Notes under the pieces: model-generated
What the model saw: the letters and a program-made list of their open reading frames with translations, nothing else
Databases searched by the model: none
What the model was told of the DNA's origin: nothing
Position numbers and translations under genes: made by a program
Source of the DNA: Bacilli bacterium
GTDB lineage: Bacteria; Bacillota_I; Bacilli_A; RF39; UBA660
Reading direction: 5' to 3'
Assembly (NCBI GenBank): GCA_900772095.1
Contig: CAAGQJ010000030.1
Span: 1 to 64,000, forward strand
Length of the DNA: 64,000 nucleotides
In this document: piece after piece, positions 8,656 through 19,879 of the stretch
Layout of the letters: every line of letters starts with the position of its first letter
Position numbering within the stretch: the first letter of the stretch is position 1

Positions 8656-9345
8656 TTGGAAATAATAAGTATGAAGAATGTTTATAAAACTTATTCAAAT
8701 GGAGTAGGTGCAATATACGACCTTAGTTTAACTATTAATAAAGGTGAATTTGTGTTTATTATCGGGGGTTCAGGCTCTGGTAAATCGACTTTAATAAAGA
8801 TGCTTTATAGAGAAGAGAAACCAACTCGAGGAGAAATTATACTTGGTGGTGTTAATGTTGCAAAACTTCGTAATTCAAAAGTTTATAAATTAAGAAGAAA
8901 GATTGGAGTAGTTTTTCAAGATTATAAGTTGTTACCTAAACTTACTGTTTATGAAAATGTTGCTTTTGCTTTGGAGGTAACTGGTGTGGATGGTAAATCA
9001 ATTAGAAAAAGGGTAATCGAGGTTCTTGATAAAGTTGGTTTAAAGCATAAATTAAAAGAGTATCCAGATAATTTATCTGGTGGTGAACAACAAAGGGTTG
9101 CGATAGCGCGTGCTATTGTTAATAAACCTAGTATTTTAATTTGTGATGAACCAACTGGTAATTTGGACCCAAAAATAAGTATGGAAATTATGCATATTTT
9201 AGATTCAATTAATAAAGATTTGGGTACTACTATTTTGATGGTTACTCATGATATTGATATTGTTGATAATATGAAGAAGAGGGTATTAGTACTTAAGGAT
9301 GGTAGACTTGAGAAGGATTATGAAGAGGGGAGGTTTAATAAATGA
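8656..9345 (+). CDS. ftsE: Cell-division ABC transporter ATPase FtsE
   Basis: FtsE is the cytoplasmic ATPase of the FtsEX complex, which controls cell-wall hydrolases at the division site rather than moving a solute. The 229-residue protein has Walker A GGSGSGKST, Q-loop FQDYKLLPKLT, signature LSGGEQQRVAIARA, Walker B ILICDEPTGNLD and a switch histidine in VTHD. The start is the TTG at 8656, with AGGGAGAG at 8639-8646; the next ATG (8671) lacks a binding site. It overlaps ftsX by four bases. Confidence 0.95.
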   Translation: MEIISMKNVYKTYSNGVGAIYDLSLTINKGEFVFIIGGSGSGKSTLIKMLYREEKPTRGEIILGGVNVAKLRNSKVYKLRRKIGVVFQDYKLLPKLTVYENVAFALEVTGVDGKSIRKRVIEVLDKVGLKHKLKEYPDNLSGGEQQRVAIARAIVNKPSILICDEPTGNLDPKISMEIMHILDSINKDLGTTILMVTHDIDIVDNMKKRVLVLKDGRLEKDYEEGRFNK

Positions 9346-10241
9346 AAATGTTTAGAACTTTTTTTAGAAGTGTAAGGGATGCTTTTAAGAGTGTCGGTAG
9401 GAATTTTAGTTTATCTCTTGCTTCTATTTCTTGTATTATGATAACACTTGTTATTATAGCAACTTCGCTTCTTATATCATTTAATGTTAGAAATTTTACT
9501 AAGGAAATAGAATCTGATGTTACAATAGTTGCTTTTTTAGATTCTGATATTACAGATGAGGATAAGCTTTCTTTTGAAGATTCGCTTAAGAGTTTAGATA
9601 ATGTTGAAACTTATACCTATAAATCAAAAAATGAAGTAACAGATGAGATGAAAAAGGAAAATGAAACATTTGGTGATATTTTATCTAGCTGGGATGATGC
9701 TGAAAATCCACTTAAGGATACATATACTATCAAAGTAACAGATGTTAATAAAATAGGTGATACTGCCAAAAAAATTAAAAATCTTACTGGTGTAAATACT
9801 GTTCAATACGGAGAGGGTTTAGTTGAAAAGTTGATTGGCGCTTTTTCTGCGATAGAAAAAATTACTTTTATAGCTGCTCTTTCACTTATAGTGGTAACTA
9901 TATTTTTAATTATAAATACTATTAAACTTACAATTTTTTCGAGAAAAAGAGAAATATCTATTATGAGATTGGTTGGTGCTAGTAATTATAGAATTAAGCT
10001 TCCTTTTGTTGTAGAGGGTATTATACTTGGTTTAATAGGTTCTATTATTCCTGTTATTGTTACTATATATGGATATTCATTCTTATATGATAAATTTGGT
10101 GGAAAGGTTATATCTCCAATTATTAAATTAGTTGAACCTATGCCTTTTGTATTCTATATATCATTTGCTATAGCAGGTGTTGGTGCTTTAGTTGGTATGA
10201 TAGGAAGTAGCAGAGCAGTAAGGAGGTATATTAAGATATAA
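9342..10241 (+). CDS. ftsX: Cell-division protein FtsX
   Basis: This is the membrane partner of FtsE: a cytoplasmic N-terminus, a first helix at about residues 20-45, an extracellular domain at about 45-165, then three helices in the FtsX/MacB permease domain (motif IMRLVGASNYRI). The 299-residue length is normal for Firmicutes. The start overlaps the ftsE stop as ATGA, typical of coupled translation. FtsX passes the ATPase signal to an extracellular hydrolase activator, here very likely the next gene. Confidence 0.95.
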   Translation: MKMFRTFFRSVRDAFKSVGRNFSLSLASISCIMITLVIIATSLLISFNVRNFTKEIESDVTIVAFLDSDITDEDKLSFEDSLKSLDNVETYTYKSKNEVTDEMKKENETFGDILSSWDDAENPLKDTYTIKVTDVNKIGDTAKKIKNLTGVNTVQYGEGLVEKLIGAFSAIEKITFIAALSLIVVTIFLIINTIKLTIFSRKREISIMRLVGASNYRIKLPFVVEGIILGLIGSIIPVIVTIYGYSFLYDKFGGKVISPIIKLVEPMPFVFYISFAIAGVGALVGMIGSSRAVRRYIKI

Positions 10242-11434
10242 TGAAAAAGATTTTAATTGGTTTGATTGCTTTGTCATTTGTATTTATGCCTTTTAGTGTA
10301 AGTGCTAAAACAATTAAGGATTATCGTAATGAACTTGCAAGTTTGAAAAAGGAAAAAGAAGAGGCTGAAAAGAACAAAGAAGAAACACAGAAAAAGATTA
10401 ATGAAGTTAATAAAGAAATAGAAAGAATTTCTAATGAAATGGATAAGAAGACAAAAGAAAAGGAAACAACTGAGAAGGAAATAAAAGAATTAGAGGAAAA
10501 GATAGTAGAAAAGGATAAACAAATTAAAGAATTAATGAGTTTTTATCAAATTTCTAATAGTGAAAATTTTTATTTGAAGTATATATTTGGTGCGGAAAGT
10601 TTTACTGATTTTATATATCGTTTTTCTGTTATTGAACAATTAACTGCTAGAAATGATGAGTTAGTTGATGAGATGAATGGTTTAGTTAAGGAAAATGAAG
10701 AGAAGGTTAAAAAGTTAGAACAGGAAAAGAAGGATTTAAAAGAGTTGGATAAACAGGTTCGTGAAAAGTTAAGTAAGTATGCAAGTCAAGCTACTAAATA
10801 TAATGAGACTTCAATGGATATTGATACTCAGATTAGAAAAGTTGAAGAAAAAATAGAATATTATAAAAATCAGGGTTGTTCTGAAAATGAAAATTTGAAT
10901 ACATGTATGACTACGATACCTTATGATTATGGTTTTAATAGGCCTCTTAAATCTGGTTATATTAATGATGAATTTGGTATGAGGGTACATCCTATTTCTG
11001 GTATTAGAAAAAATCATAATGGTATTGATATTGGTGGTAATAAGGAAGGAACTCCTGTTTATGCTGCGGCAGCTGGTAAAGTTGTTGACGTTATGAAAAA
11101 ATATTATTGTGGTGGTAATATTGTTACGATTAATCATGTAATAGATGGTAAAAATTATACTACTAGATATTGGCATTTATTAAAGATATATGTTAATGAA
11201 GGTGATATAGTAGATAAAGGGGACAAAATTGGGGCAGTTGGAGGAGGCTCTACATCATATAGAAATGGTGGTTATGATTCATGTACTACTGGTACTCATC
11301 TACATTTTGAGATGGCTACTGGACATTATTATGGTACTGGTTCTGATAGTTATTCTAGTTGGAGCACTTATACTAAAAAGGTATTTGACCCTAGAGATAT
11401 GGTATATTTTCCTGCCTACGGAGTTAGTTGGTAA
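10241..11434 (+). CDS. PcsB/EnvC-like murein hydrolase or activator, coiled coil plus M23 peptidase
   Basis: The protein has a signal peptide (about 1-22, ending SVSA), a long charged coiled coil (about 25-215) and a C-terminal M23/LytM domain (about 240-390). The zinc-site motifs are present: HNGIDIGG, an HLHFEM segment and RYWHL. It is therefore likely an active endopeptidase and not a degenerate EnvC. It starts on the last base of ftsX, and ftsE-ftsX-coiled-coil peptidase is a known arrangement in which FtsX binds the coiled coil and opens the enzyme. Streptococcal PcsB has a CHAP domain instead of M23, so I give no gene symbol. Confidence 0.9.
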   Translation: MKKILIGLIALSFVFMPFSVSAKTIKDYRNELASLKKEKEEAEKNKEETQKKINEVNKEIERISNEMDKKTKEKETTEKEIKELEEKIVEKDKQIKELMSFYQISNSENFYLKYIFGAESFTDFIYRFSVIEQLTARNDELVDEMNGLVKENEEKVKKLEQEKKDLKELDKQVREKLSKYASQATKYNETSMDIDTQIRKVEEKIEYYKNQGCSENENLNTCMTTIPYDYGFNRPLKSGYINDEFGMRVHPISGIRKNHNGIDIGGNKEGTPVYAAAAGKVVDVMKKYYCGGNIVTINHVIDGKNYTTRYWHLLKIYVNEGDIVDKGDKIGAVGGGSTSYRNGGYDSCTTGTHLHFEMATGHYYGTGSDSYSSWSTYTKKVFDPRDMVYFPAYGVSW

Positions 11435-11457
11435 AAACAGAGTTTTCTGTTTTTTTC
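11434..11457 (+). terminator. Terminator of the ftsEX operon
   Basis: A perfect 8-bp stem, AAAACAGA with TCTGTTTT, closes a GTTT loop and runs into T residues. Confidence 0.85.
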
Positions 11458-11514
11458 TTTTTCTTTTATATATTATTTTTTGTTTTTGTTGTATAATACA
11501 TACAGGTGATTTTC

Positions 11515-14331
11515 ATGGATAAAATTATAATTAAAGGTGCGAGAGAGAATAATCTTAAAAATATTTCTCTTGAGCTTCCTAAGAATAAATTAATTGTTAT
11601 GACTGGTGTTTCTGGAAGTGGAAAATCTTCTCTTGCTTTTGATACAATTTATAAAGAAGGGGAAAGAAGATATTTAGAGAGTTTATCTAGTTATGCCAGA
11701 CAGTTTTTAGGTGGTAGTGAGAAACCTGATGTTGATATGATAGAGGGTTTATCTCCAGCGATAGCAATTGATCAAAAGACTACTAGTAAAAATCCTCGTA
11801 GTACTGTTGGTACAGTTACTGAGATTTATGATCATTTACGTCTTCTTTTTGCACGTGTTGGTACACCTTATTGTCCTACTCATAAAATACCTATAAATTC
11901 TCAAAGTATAGAAGAAATGACTGATAAGGTAATGGATTTTCCTTTAAATACTAAGATAATGGTTTTAAGTCCTGTAGTAGAGGGTTTAAAAGGGACATTT
12001 AAAGATTTATTTAATGATTTTAGAAAAAGTGGTTATGTTAGAGTAATTGTTGATGATGTTACTTATGATTTATCTTCTGATATTGTTTTGGAGAAGAATA
12101 AGAAACATTTTATTAGTGTTGTAATTGATAGACTTGTAATAAAGGATGGTATTCGTTCTCGCTTGTTTGAAGCGATTGAAAGTGCATCAAAACTTGCAGA
12201 TGGTAAAGTAGTTATTGATGTAGTTGATAAAGAAAAGCAAGTTTTTTCTGAAAAGTTTGCATGTCCTTATTGTTCATTTTCTTTGTCTGAATTAGAACCT
12301 AGAACTTTTAGTTTTAATGCTCCATATGGAGCATGCCCTGATTGTAAGGGGCTTGGAGTTAAGTTGGTTATTGATTCTGACCTTATAATTCCTGATAAGA
12401 ATAAGTCTTTTTTGGAGGGTGCTATTGTAACTTTTGGTGATGATACTGATAATATATTTTTTAAGAAATTTGAATGTTTTTGTAAGCATTATGGTATAAG
12501 TCTTGATACTCCTGTTAAGGATTTAAGTAAAGAGGATATGAATAAAGTATTGTATGGTACATCTGATTTAATTCATTTTAATTATTCTAGTAAAAGTGGC
12601 AATGTTACTAATAATTATGGAGTATACGAAGGAGTTATTAATAATTTAGAACGTAGATATGTAGAAACTTCTAGTGAATGGATAAGAGAATGGCTTGAAA
12701 AGTATATGATTGAACTTGAATGTCCAACATGTCATGGGGCACGACTTAAGGATGAGATTTTATCAGTTTTAATTAATGGTAAAAATATATATGAAGTAAC
12801 TTGTATGAGTGTTAAGGATTTGTATAGTTTTTTGGATAATTTAACATTAAGTGAGGAAAAGAAGAAGATAGCTAGTTTATTAGTTAAGGAAATTAAAGAT
12901 AGGTTGTCATTTTTAATAGATGTTGGACTTGATTATTTAACTCTTGCTAGGAGTGCTTCAACTTTATCTGGAGGTGAATCTCAAAGAATTAGACTTGCAA
13001 CTCAGGTTGGTACTAGACTTACTGGTGTTATGTATGTTCTTGATGAACCTAGTATTGGTCTTCATCAAAGAGATAATGATAGATTAATTGATACGATGCT
13101 TAGTATGCGTGATTTGGGTAATACTTTAATAGTAGTAGAGCATGATTTAGATACAATGAGACGTGCGGATTATTTGGTTGATATAGGTCCTCTAGCTGGA
13201 GATAGAGGAGGTTATTTAGTGTCAAGTGGTACTCCTGATGAGGTTGCAAATGATGATAATAGTATTACTGGAAGATATTTAAGTGGCAAAGAGTGTATTG
13301 ACGTTCCTAAAAAACGAAGAAAAGGCAATGGGAAGTATATTGAGATTAAGGGTGCTAAGGAAAATAATTTGAAAAATATTAATGTTAAAATTCCTCTTGG
13401 AACATTTACTTGTATAACTGGTGTTTCTGGGTCTGGAAAGAGTACTCTTATTAATCAAATTCTTTATCCTAAAGTTGCTACATATTTATATAATAGTAAA
13501 CTTAAACCTGGTAAGCATAAGGAAATAAAGGGTTTGGAGAATATTGATAAGGTGGTAAATATAACACAATCTCCGATAGGTAGAACTCCTAGAAGTAATC
13601 CTGCTACTTATGTTGGTGTATTTGATGATATAAGGGAACTTTTTGCAAATATGAAGGAGTCAAAAATGTTAGGGTATGATAAGAGCCGTTTTTCATTTAA
13701 TGTTAAAGGTGGAAGATGTGAGGCTTGTCATGGAGATGGTGTTAAAAAAATAGAAATGCATTTCTTACCTGATGTATATGTTCCTTGTGAAGTGTGTCAT
13801 GGTGCTAAGTATAATACTGAGAGTTTAAAAATAAAATTTAAGGGGAAGTCTATTGCAGATGTTCTTGATATGAGAGTTAGTGAAGCGTTAGAGTTTTTTG
13901 AAAATGTTCCTAAAATTAAAAAGAAATTAGAAGTTTTGGAAAGCGTTGGTCTAGATTATATTAAACTTGGACAAAGTGCTCCGACACTATCTGGAGGTGA
14001 AGCTTCAAGGGTTAAACTTGCTAAGGAACTTCAAAAGAAACCTACTGGTAAAACATTATTTATTATGGATGAACCTACTACTGGTTTACATATTCATGAT
14101 ATTAAAAAGCTTCTTGCTATATTTGAAAAAATAGTGGATAATAAAGATACAGTAATAGTTATTGAACATAATCTTGATATGATTAAAGTAGCAGATTATA
14201 TTATTGATTTGGGACCAGAAGGTGGCGATAATGGTGGTACTGTTATTGGAACTGGAACACCTGAAGAGTTGGTTAAAGTTAAAGGTTCTTATACTGGTTT
14301 ATATTTAGGTAAAATGTTAGGAGGAAGGTAA
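11515..14331 (+). CDS. uvrA: Excinuclease ABC subunit A
   Basis: UvrA is the damage-sensing ATPase of nucleotide excision repair. The 938-residue protein holds two ABC modules: Walker [10 protein letters not shown] at 31-39 with signature [12 protein letters not shown], and a second GVSGSGKST with [12 protein letters not shown]. Two zinc modules are visible, CPYC...CPDC and CEACHGDG...CEVC. I chose ATG 11515 because AGGTGAT lies at 11504-11510; the GTG at 11506 would sit inside that site. The stop overlaps the lgt start. uvrB is not next to it. Confidence 0.97.
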   Translation: MDKIIIKGARENNLKNISLELPKNKLIVMTGVSGSGKSSLAFDTIYKEGERRYLESLSSYARQFLGGSEKPDVDMIEGLSPAIAIDQKTTSKNPRSTVGTVTEIYDHLRLLFARVGTPYCPTHKIPINSQSIEEMTDKVMDFPLNTKIMVLSPVVEGLKGTFKDLFNDFRKSGYVRVIVDDVTYDLSSDIVLEKNKKHFISVVIDRLVIKDGIRSRLFEAIESASKLADGKVVIDVVDKEKQVFSEKFACPYCSFSLSELEPRTFSFNAPYGACPDCKGLGVKLVIDSDLIIPDKNKSFLEGAIVTFGDDTDNIFFKKFECFCKHYGISLDTPVKDLSKEDMNKVLYGTSDLIHFNYSSKSGNVTNNYGVYEGVINNLERRYVETSSEWIREWLEKYMIELECPTCHGARLKDEILSVLINGKNIYEVTCMSVKDLYSFLDNLTLSEEKKKIASLLVKEIKDRLSFLIDVGLDYLTLARSASTLSGGESQRIRLATQVGTRLTGVMYVLDEPSIGLHQRDNDRLIDTMLSMRDLGNTLIVVEHDLDTMRRADYLVDIGPLAGDRGGYLVSSGTPDEVANDDNSITGRYLSGKECIDVPKKRRKGNGKYIEIKGAKENNLKNINVKIPLGTFTCITGVSGSGKSTLINQILYPKVATYLYNSKLKPGKHKEIKGLENIDKVVNITQSPIGRTPRSNPATYVGVFDDIRELFANMKESKMLGYDKSRFSFNVKGGRCEACHGDGVKKIEMHFLPDVYVPCEVCHGAKYNTESLKIKFKGKSIADVLDMRVSEALEFFENVPKIKKKLEVLESVGLDYIKLGQSAPTLSGGEASRVKLAKELQKKPTGKTLFIMDEPTTGLHIHDIKKLLAIFEKIVDNKDTVIVIEHNLDMIKVADYIIDLGPEGGDNGGTVIGTGTPEELVKVKGSYTGLYLGKMLGGR

Positions 14332-15137
14332 TGAATCCAATTTTGTTAGATTTGGGGGTTATTAAAATATACTGGTATTCTGTTACAATGTTTTTAGCAA
14401 TGTTTGTAGGTATTTTATTGTTTTATAAAAGTGCTAAAAAAAGTGGTTTATCTGATGATTTTATAGTTAATTTATTATTTTATGGAATTATATTTGGCTT
14501 GATTGGTGCTAGATTATATTATGTGTTTTTTAATTTGAGTTATTATGTTAATAATCCTATAGAGATAATTGAAGTATGGAATGGTGGTCTTGCTATTCAT
14601 GGCGGTTTAATAGGGGGCTTTCTATGGTTTGTTTATTATTCTAGAAAGAATAAAGTTTCTTTGTTAAAACTTCTTGATATGGCATGTGTTTCTGTTATAA
14701 TAGGTCAGGCAATTGGTAGATGGGGTAATTTCTTTAATGGTGAGGCTCATGGAGGGATAGTTTCTAGAGAGATTTTGGAGAAGCGATTAATTCCTAGCTT
14801 TATAATAAATGGTATGAATATAGATGGAGAATACTTTGAACCTACATTTTTATATGAGAGTTTATGGAATGTTTTAGGATTTATTATTCTTGTAGTAGTG
14901 AGAAAGAAATATAAAGTTAAAGATGGTGTTTTAACTGGTATTTATCTTGTTTGGTATTCATTAATTAGATTTTTTATTGAGGGAATGCGTACTGATAGTT
15001 TAATGCTTGGTTCTATTAGAGTGGCAAGGTTAGTTTCGTTATTATTGTTTATAACTGGTTTATTTTTGATATTTTATAGAAGAAAAGATACAAGAATTAA
15101 TAGGTATAAGGAAAGGAATATAAAAAATGAAATATGA
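14331..15137 (+). CDS. lgt: Prolipoprotein diacylglyceryl transferase
   Basis: Lgt transfers diacylglycerol from phosphatidylglycerol to the lipobox cysteine of prolipoproteins in the membrane. The 268-residue protein has about seven membrane helices, the AIHGGLIGG region and the family signature GRWGNFFNGEAHGG starting near residue 129. It overlaps uvrA by one base and trxB by eleven. The window also encodes a likely substrate, the lipoprotein at 53571-54434. Confidence 0.96.
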   Translation: MNPILLDLGVIKIYWYSVTMFLAMFVGILLFYKSAKKSGLSDDFIVNLLFYGIIFGLIGARLYYVFFNLSYYVNNPIEIIEVWNGGLAIHGGLIGGFLWFVYYSRKNKVSLLKLLDMACVSVIIGQAIGRWGNFFNGEAHGGIVSREILEKRLIPSFIINGMNIDGEYFEPTFLYESLWNVLGFIILVVVRKKYKVKDGVLTGIYLVWYSLIRFFIEGMRTDSLMLGSIRVARLVSLLLFITGLFLIFYRRKDTRINRYKERNIKNEI

Positions 15138-16026
15138 TTATGATGTTTTAGTAGTGGGTTTAGGTCCTGCGGGGATGAGCGCTTTAATATATTTGCAAAG
15201 AAGTAATTTGAAGTGTGCTGTTATAGAAAAAAGTATTCCGGGAGGGTTACTTAATAAGTCTTCTGTTATAGAAAATTATCCTGGTTATTCTAGTGTAAGC
15301 GGACCTTATTTATCTTCTAAGTTTTATGAGCAAGTTAAGGATGTTCCATATATAAATGAAGAAGTTATTAATATATCTATTCATGATGATGTAAAAATAG
15401 TTAAAACTAATTTAAATGAGTATAAGTGTAGAGCGGTGATACTTGCAATAGGAAGAAAACCTAGGTCTTTAGAAAATACAAGAACTTTAGTTGGAAAGGG
15501 TGTTTCATTTTGTTCTTTGTGTGATGGATTTTTGTATAAGAATGAAGATGTTGCTATAGTGGGAGCAGGTAATAGTGCAATAGAGGAAGCTTTATATTTA
15601 TCAGATATATGTAGTAAAGTTTATATTTTGTGTAGAAGAGATAAGTTAACTTCTGATTTTTCTTTAATTAAGAGAGTTCAAGAACGTTCTAATATAGAGA
15701 TTATTTATAATTCATCTGTTGATAAGTTTAATACTAAAGATGATTTATTAGATAGTATAGATATTAGTACTGAAGAAGGCTTTATTAATTTAAAAGTTAA
15801 GGCTTGTTTTATATTTATTGGGTATGAACCTAATAGTAATTTTTTAAAAAACCTTGATATTTTGGATGAAAAGGGTTATATTATTGTTGATGCAAGTTGT
15901 AGAACTAGTATTTTTGGAATATATGCTGCAGGGGATATAATAGAGAAGGAAGCTTATCAAGTTATTACTGCTTGTAGTGATGGTGCAACTTGTGCAATTT
16001 CATGTATAAAAGACTTGGGAAAGTAG
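15127..16026 (+). CDS. trxB: Thioredoxin reductase-like flavoprotein
   Basis: The 299-residue enzyme has an FAD-binding GLGPAGMSA motif near the N-terminus, the redox pair CSLC followed by DGFLYKNEDV, the NADPH-binding GAGNSAIEEA and the C-terminal FAD motif GIYAAGDI. It reduces thioredoxin or a similar disulfide partner with NADPH. Common TrxB enzymes carry CATC or CAVC; CSLC keeps both cysteines. The lgt-trxB pairing is frequent in Firmicutes. A specialised disulfide reductase of the same family cannot be excluded. Confidence 0.85.
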   Translation: MKYDYDVLVVGLGPAGMSALIYLQRSNLKCAVIEKSIPGGLLNKSSVIENYPGYSSVSGPYLSSKFYEQVKDVPYINEEVINISIHDDVKIVKTNLNEYKCRAVILAIGRKPRSLENTRTLVGKGVSFCSLCDGFLYKNEDVAIVGAGNSAIEEALYLSDICSKVYILCRRDKLTSDFSLIKRVQERSNIEIIYNSSVDKFNTKDDLLDSIDISTEEGFINLKVKACFIFIGYEPNSNFLKNLDILDEKGYIIVDASCRTSIFGIYAAGDIIEKEAYQVITACSDGATCAISCIKDLGK

Positions 16027-16038
16027 AGTGTGATAATT

Positions 16039-16143
16039 ATGAAGCTTGATAATTCTGGATGGGGACTTATGGTCTTTCTATTATTCCTTTTTATAATTTT
16101 TGTAATATTGATTTTAATATCAGGAAGAATTGCTAGTATATAA
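16039..16143 (+). CDS. 34-residue single-pass membrane peptide
   Basis: An ATG at 16039 opens 34 codons ending in TAA at 16141-16143. A short polar start (MKLDNSGWG) is followed by about 19 very hydrophobic residues and the tail GRIASI. The plan resembles the small YjcZ-type sporulation peptides, one of which is encoded at 60449-60622, but the glycine/tyrosine-rich head is missing. The ribosome binding site is weak (AGAGTG). It lies 12 bases after trxB and just before the T-box. I think it is real but cannot assign a function. Confidence 0.45.
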   Translation: MKLDNSGWGLMVFLLFLFIIFVILILISGRIASI

Positions 16144-16144
16144 A

Positions 16145-16345
16145 AACGATGAAGAAGAGGAGTAATTTATTAAATTTTGTAGAGAGTTAGTGGTTGGTGT
16201 AAACTAATATATTTAATAAATGAAGGTAGCTTTGGAGTTTTATATTTGAAATAATAGTAAAATATAATGTTAGTCGCATTAAGACTTTGAGTAAAAAATA
16301 AGGTGGTACCACGAGTTATTCGTCCTTTGGTGCGACCTTTTTATT
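16145..16345 (+). promoter_or_regulatory. T-box riboswitch (tRNA-Val sensing)
   Basis: The T-box sequence AAGGTGGTACCACG is at 16299-16312, preceded by a roughly 150-base leader with an AGTA element near 16161 and AGAGAG near 16181, and followed by a hairpin ending in a T run at 16341-16345. A likely specifier codon is GTA at 16226-16228 (after TGAAG, followed by a purine), which fits the valS gene downstream. Uncharged tRNA-Val would stabilise the antiterminator and allow transcription of the HD gene and valS. Confidence 0.9.
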
Positions 16346-16355
16346 TGGTGGTGTT

Positions 16356-17087
16356 ATGAAAGAAGTATTTGATAATTATGTATTAAAATTTGATATGACA
16401 GATGAAAATATATTTTATAAGTATTATCATAGTTTTAGGGTTATGACCTTATGTGAAGAACTTGCTAAGAATTTAAATCTTTCTTCTTATGATATAGAAG
16501 TTGCTAAAGTTATAGGATTATTTCATGATATTGGAAGATTTAATCAATTGAAAATGAATAATAGTTTTGATGATACATTGCTTGATCATGGTAATTATGG
16601 TGAGTCTTTGTTAAGAGAAAGTAATATGCTTTCTAATTTAGGTTTTGATGATGATTTGGAAGTTATTTATAAGGCAATAAGTATTCATAATAAACTAAAA
16701 ATAGAAGAAGGTTTGAATGAGAGAGAATTGTTTTTTTCTAAAATAATTAGAGATGCTGATAAATTAGATATTATTTATGCTTTAGGTGATGAGAAGTTAA
16801 GGACAATAAAACAAGTTTTAGATAACGTAACCTTGGAAGTGGGGCGAGTCTTTTTGAATAATTGTCTTGTTTCTAAGAGTTTAAGAAAAAATTATAATGA
16901 TAGTTTAATACTTATATTTTCTTTTATATATGATATTAATTTTGGTTATTCATTTAAGATTTTAAAGGAAAGAAAGTATTATGATAAGCTTTATGATAGG
17001 ATAGAGAATAAAGAATTGTTTAAGGATTATTATGAGCATTTAAAAGAGTATATAAATGAAAGGATTGATAAAAATGTTAGCAAATAA
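16356..17087 (+). CDS. HD-domain hydrolase
   Basis: The 243-residue protein has an HD metal site: a histidine at YYHSFRVM, the HD pair in [14 protein letters not shown], and DADKLD towards the middle. The arrangement fits small HD phosphohydrolases. The substrate is unknown. It sits between the T-box and valS, so valine starvation should induce it together with valyl-tRNA synthetase. Its 3' end overlaps valS by 14 bases. Confidence 0.8.
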   Translation: MKEVFDNYVLKFDMTDENIFYKYYHSFRVMTLCEELAKNLNLSSYDIEVAKVIGLFHDIGRFNQLKMNNSFDDTLLDHGNYGESLLRESNMLSNLGFDDDLEVIYKAISIHNKLKIEEGLNERELFFSKIIRDADKLDIIYALGDEKLRTIKQVLDNVTLEVGRVFLNNCLVSKSLRKNYNDSLILIFSFIYDINFGYSFKILKERKYYDKLYDRIENKELFKDYYEHLKEYINERIDKNVSK

Positions 17088-19605
17088 ATATAATTCTAAG
17101 GATGTAGAATTTAATAAGTATCAAATGTGGCTTGATTTGGATTGTTTTAAGGCTGGGGATGATAGTAAGAAGCCTTTTACGATAGTTATACCTCCTCCAA
17201 ATGTAACTGGGAAACTTCATTTGGGGCATGCTTGGGATACGACATTACAGGATATTCTTATTAGATATAAAAAAATGTGTGGATATGATGCTTTATGGGT
17301 TCCTGGTATGGATCATGCTGGTATTGCTACTCAGGCAAAGATTGATAAAAGATTAAGAGATGCTGGGTATGAGCCAAGAAAAATGAATAGAGAAGAGTGG
17401 CTTAAGCATGCCTGGGCTTGGAAAGATGAGTATGCTAGTACAATTCATGAACAGTGGAAGAAACTAGGTTTAGCACTTGATTATTCTAGGGAAAGATTTA
17501 CTTTGGATGAGGGTCTTAATTATGCTGTTAGAAAGGTTTTTGTTGATTTATATAATAAGGGATTAATTTATAGAGGTTATAGGATTATTAATTGGGACCC
17601 TTATGCTATGACTGCTTTAAGTAATGAAGAGGTTATTTATAAGGATGTTAAAGGGGCTTTTTATCATATTAAGTATATGATAGAAGGTACTGATGATTAT
17701 TTGGAGGTTGCTACTACTAGACCTGAGACTTTGTTTGGTGATACTGCTGTAGCGGTTAATCCATCTGATGATAGATATAAGCATTTAATTGGGAAAAATG
17801 TAGTACTTCCTATAGTTAATAGATTAATACCTATAATAGGTGATTTGCATGCTGACCCTTCTTTTGGAACAGGTTGTGTTAAAATTACTCCTGCTCATGA
17901 TCCAAATGACTATGAAGTTTCTTTAAGACATAATTTAGATAAGATTGTATGTATTAATGAAGATGCTACAATGAATGAGAATGCTTTATCTTATAAAGGA
18001 CTTACGCGTGAAGAATGTAGAGAAAAACTTGTAAATGATTTAAAGGAACGTGGTCTTTTAATAAAAGTAGAAGAAATTGTTCATAGTGTTGGTCATAGTG
18101 AAAGAACTGGAGTTATGGTTGAGCCATATTTATCTAGACAATGGTTTGTTAAAATGAGACCTTTGGCAGATAGAGTTTTGGAAAATCAAAAGGATAAAGA
18201 TAAGAAAGTTAATTTTATTCCTAAGAGATTTGAAAAAATTATGAATCATTGGATGGAAATTACTTATGATTGGTGTATTTCTAGGCAACTTTGGTGGGGA
18301 CATCAGATACCAGCTTGGTATAGGGATGATGAAATTTATGTAGGAATGGAAGCTCCTGAAGGAGAAGGTTGGGTACAAGATAAAGATGTATTAGATACAT
18401 GGTTTAGTAGTGCTCTTTGGCCTTTTTCTACACTTGGTTTTCCTAACAAGACAGAAGATTATAAGAAGTATTTTCCTAATGATGTGTTAGTAACTGCTTA
18501 TGATATTATACCTTTTTGGGTTAATCGTATGGTTTTTCAATCTTTGGAGTTTACTAATACTAGACCATTTAAGGATTGTTTAATACATGGGCTTATTCGC
18601 GATAAAGAGGGAAGAAAAATGAGTAAGTCACTTGGTAATGGTATTGACCCAATGGACGTTATTGATAAGTATGGGGCAGATTCTTTAAGATATTTTCTTT
18701 CTACCAATAGTGCTTTAGGACAAGATTTAAGATATGATGAAGAAAAGGTTTTATCTACATGGAATTTTATAAATAAATTATGGAATGCTTCTAGGTTTGT
18801 TTTGACTAATGTAGAAAGTTCTTATAAATTGAGTGTTAATGATTTAGATTTAACTGATAAATGGGTACTTACTAAATTAAATAAAACTATAAAAGAAGTT
18901 ACTAAATATATGGATAAGTATGAATTTAATAATGTTGGTTCTGTTTTATATAGTTTTATTTGGGAAGATTTTTGTGATAATTATATAGAATTTTCTAAGA
19001 GTAAACTTGATAGAGAAAGTACAAAGAGTGTACTTATTTATGTACTTACTTGTATTATTAATATGTTACATCCTTTTATTCCTTATGTGACTGAGGAAAT
19101 ATATCAAAATATTCCTGATAGAAAGGAAAGTATAATGTTTGATAGTTATCCTAAGTATGATAAGAACTTTGTATTTGAAAAAGAGAGTGATTTAATAGAT
19201 TATTTTATAAAGGATATTACGAATATTAGAAATTTGAAGGTAATAAACAATATTACTAAGGATGCTTATGTTTATATGGATTGTAATAATGAACTTTGTA
19301 CTTTGTTTAAGCGTTTATTAAAGATAAGTGATGAAAAAATAGTTTCTGATGAAATGAGTGATTATACTAAGTATAGTTATAAGAGTAATTTAATTGAAAT
19401 TAATTATTATCAAAGTATGGGTACTGAAAATACTGCTTTAGTTTTAGAGGAGATAGAGAAGCTTACTAAATCTATTGAAAGAAGAGAAAAGCTTTTGGCA
19501 AATGAGAATTATGTTAATAAGGCTCCTTCTAATATAGTAGATATGGATAGGAATAAGTTAAAAGAGGAAAAAGAAAGATTAAGTAGTTTAAAGAGTTTAT
19601 TGTAA
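17074..19605 (+). CDS. valS: Valyl-tRNA synthetase
   Basis: This class I synthetase charges tRNA-Val and edits mischarged threonine. The 843 residues include HLGH at 49-52 (in [15 protein letters not shown]), an editing domain with [19 protein letters not shown] at 515-519, an anticodon-binding domain and a C-terminal coiled coil. I start at ATG 17074, behind GAAAGGA at 17057-17063; an ATG at 17056 is in frame but less well placed. The length is slightly below the usual 870-880. Control is by the T-box upstream. Confidence 0.96.
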   Translation: MLANKYNSKDVEFNKYQMWLDLDCFKAGDDSKKPFTIVIPPPNVTGKLHLGHAWDTTLQDILIRYKKMCGYDALWVPGMDHAGIATQAKIDKRLRDAGYEPRKMNREEWLKHAWAWKDEYASTIHEQWKKLGLALDYSRERFTLDEGLNYAVRKVFVDLYNKGLIYRGYRIINWDPYAMTALSNEEVIYKDVKGAFYHIKYMIEGTDDYLEVATTRPETLFGDTAVAVNPSDDRYKHLIGKNVVLPIVNRLIPIIGDLHADPSFGTGCVKITPAHDPNDYEVSLRHNLDKIVCINEDATMNENALSYKGLTREECREKLVNDLKERGLLIKVEEIVHSVGHSERTGVMVEPYLSRQWFVKMRPLADRVLENQKDKDKKVNFIPKRFEKIMNHWMEITYDWCISRQLWWGHQIPAWYRDDEIYVGMEAPEGEGWVQDKDVLDTWFSSALWPFSTLGFPNKTEDYKKYFPNDVLVTAYDIIPFWVNRMVFQSLEFTNTRPFKDCLIHGLIRDKEGRKMSKSLGNGIDPMDVIDKYGADSLRYFLSTNSALGQDLRYDEEKVLSTWNFINKLWNASRFVLTNVESSYKLSVNDLDLTDKWVLTKLNKTIKEVTKYMDKYEFNNVGSVLYSFIWEDFCDNYIEFSKSKLDRESTKSVLIYVLTCIINMLHPFIPYVTEEIYQNIPDRKESIMFDSYPKYDKNFVFEKESDLIDYFIKDITNIRNLKVINNITKDAYVYMDCNNELCTLFKRLLKISDEKIVSDEMSDYTKYSYKSNLIEINYYQSMGTENTALVLEEIEKLTKSIERREKLLANENYVNKAPSNIVDMDRNKLKEEKERLSSLKSLL

Positions 19606-19650
19606 TTATAAAAGAATTAATTTAAAAATATATGTTTATAAAAAGTATCT

Positions 19651-19683
19651 AAAATCCTGATTTAATTTATTAATTGGGGTTTT
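19651..19683 (+). terminator. Possible weak terminator after valS
   Basis: AAAATCC pairs with GGGGTTTT across a loop of about 18 bases, including one G-T pair; the T tract is short. Confidence 0.35.
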
Positions 19684-19831
19684 GTAGTATATAATTTGTG
19701 TTTTTTAATATTATTTTGAATTGTTTTTAATGTTAGAAATTGTTTGTTTTTGTATTTGCTTTAAATATTAAGCATTTTTTTGCATATATTATAAAGTGAG
19801 TGTAAAAGTATTTAAAATATTTAAAAACTAA

Positions 19832-19860
19832 TTGACAAAATTGTTACATAGTGGTATATT
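19832..19860 (+). promoter_or_regulatory. Promoter of rpsL-rpsG-fusA
   Basis: TTGACA at 19832-19837 and TATATT at 19855-19860 have a 17-base spacer. Transcription would start near 19867, giving a leader of about 85 bases. Confidence 0.8.
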
Positions 19861-19879
19861 ACTGGTGTTCTAATTTATT

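Noticed and set aside
10811..11176. Reverse-strand open frame inside the PcsB-like gene
   Set aside because: It lies wholly within a conserved M23 peptidase frame and lacks a binding site or homology; the same applies to the other antisense frames in uvrA, valS, glyA, fusA and smc.
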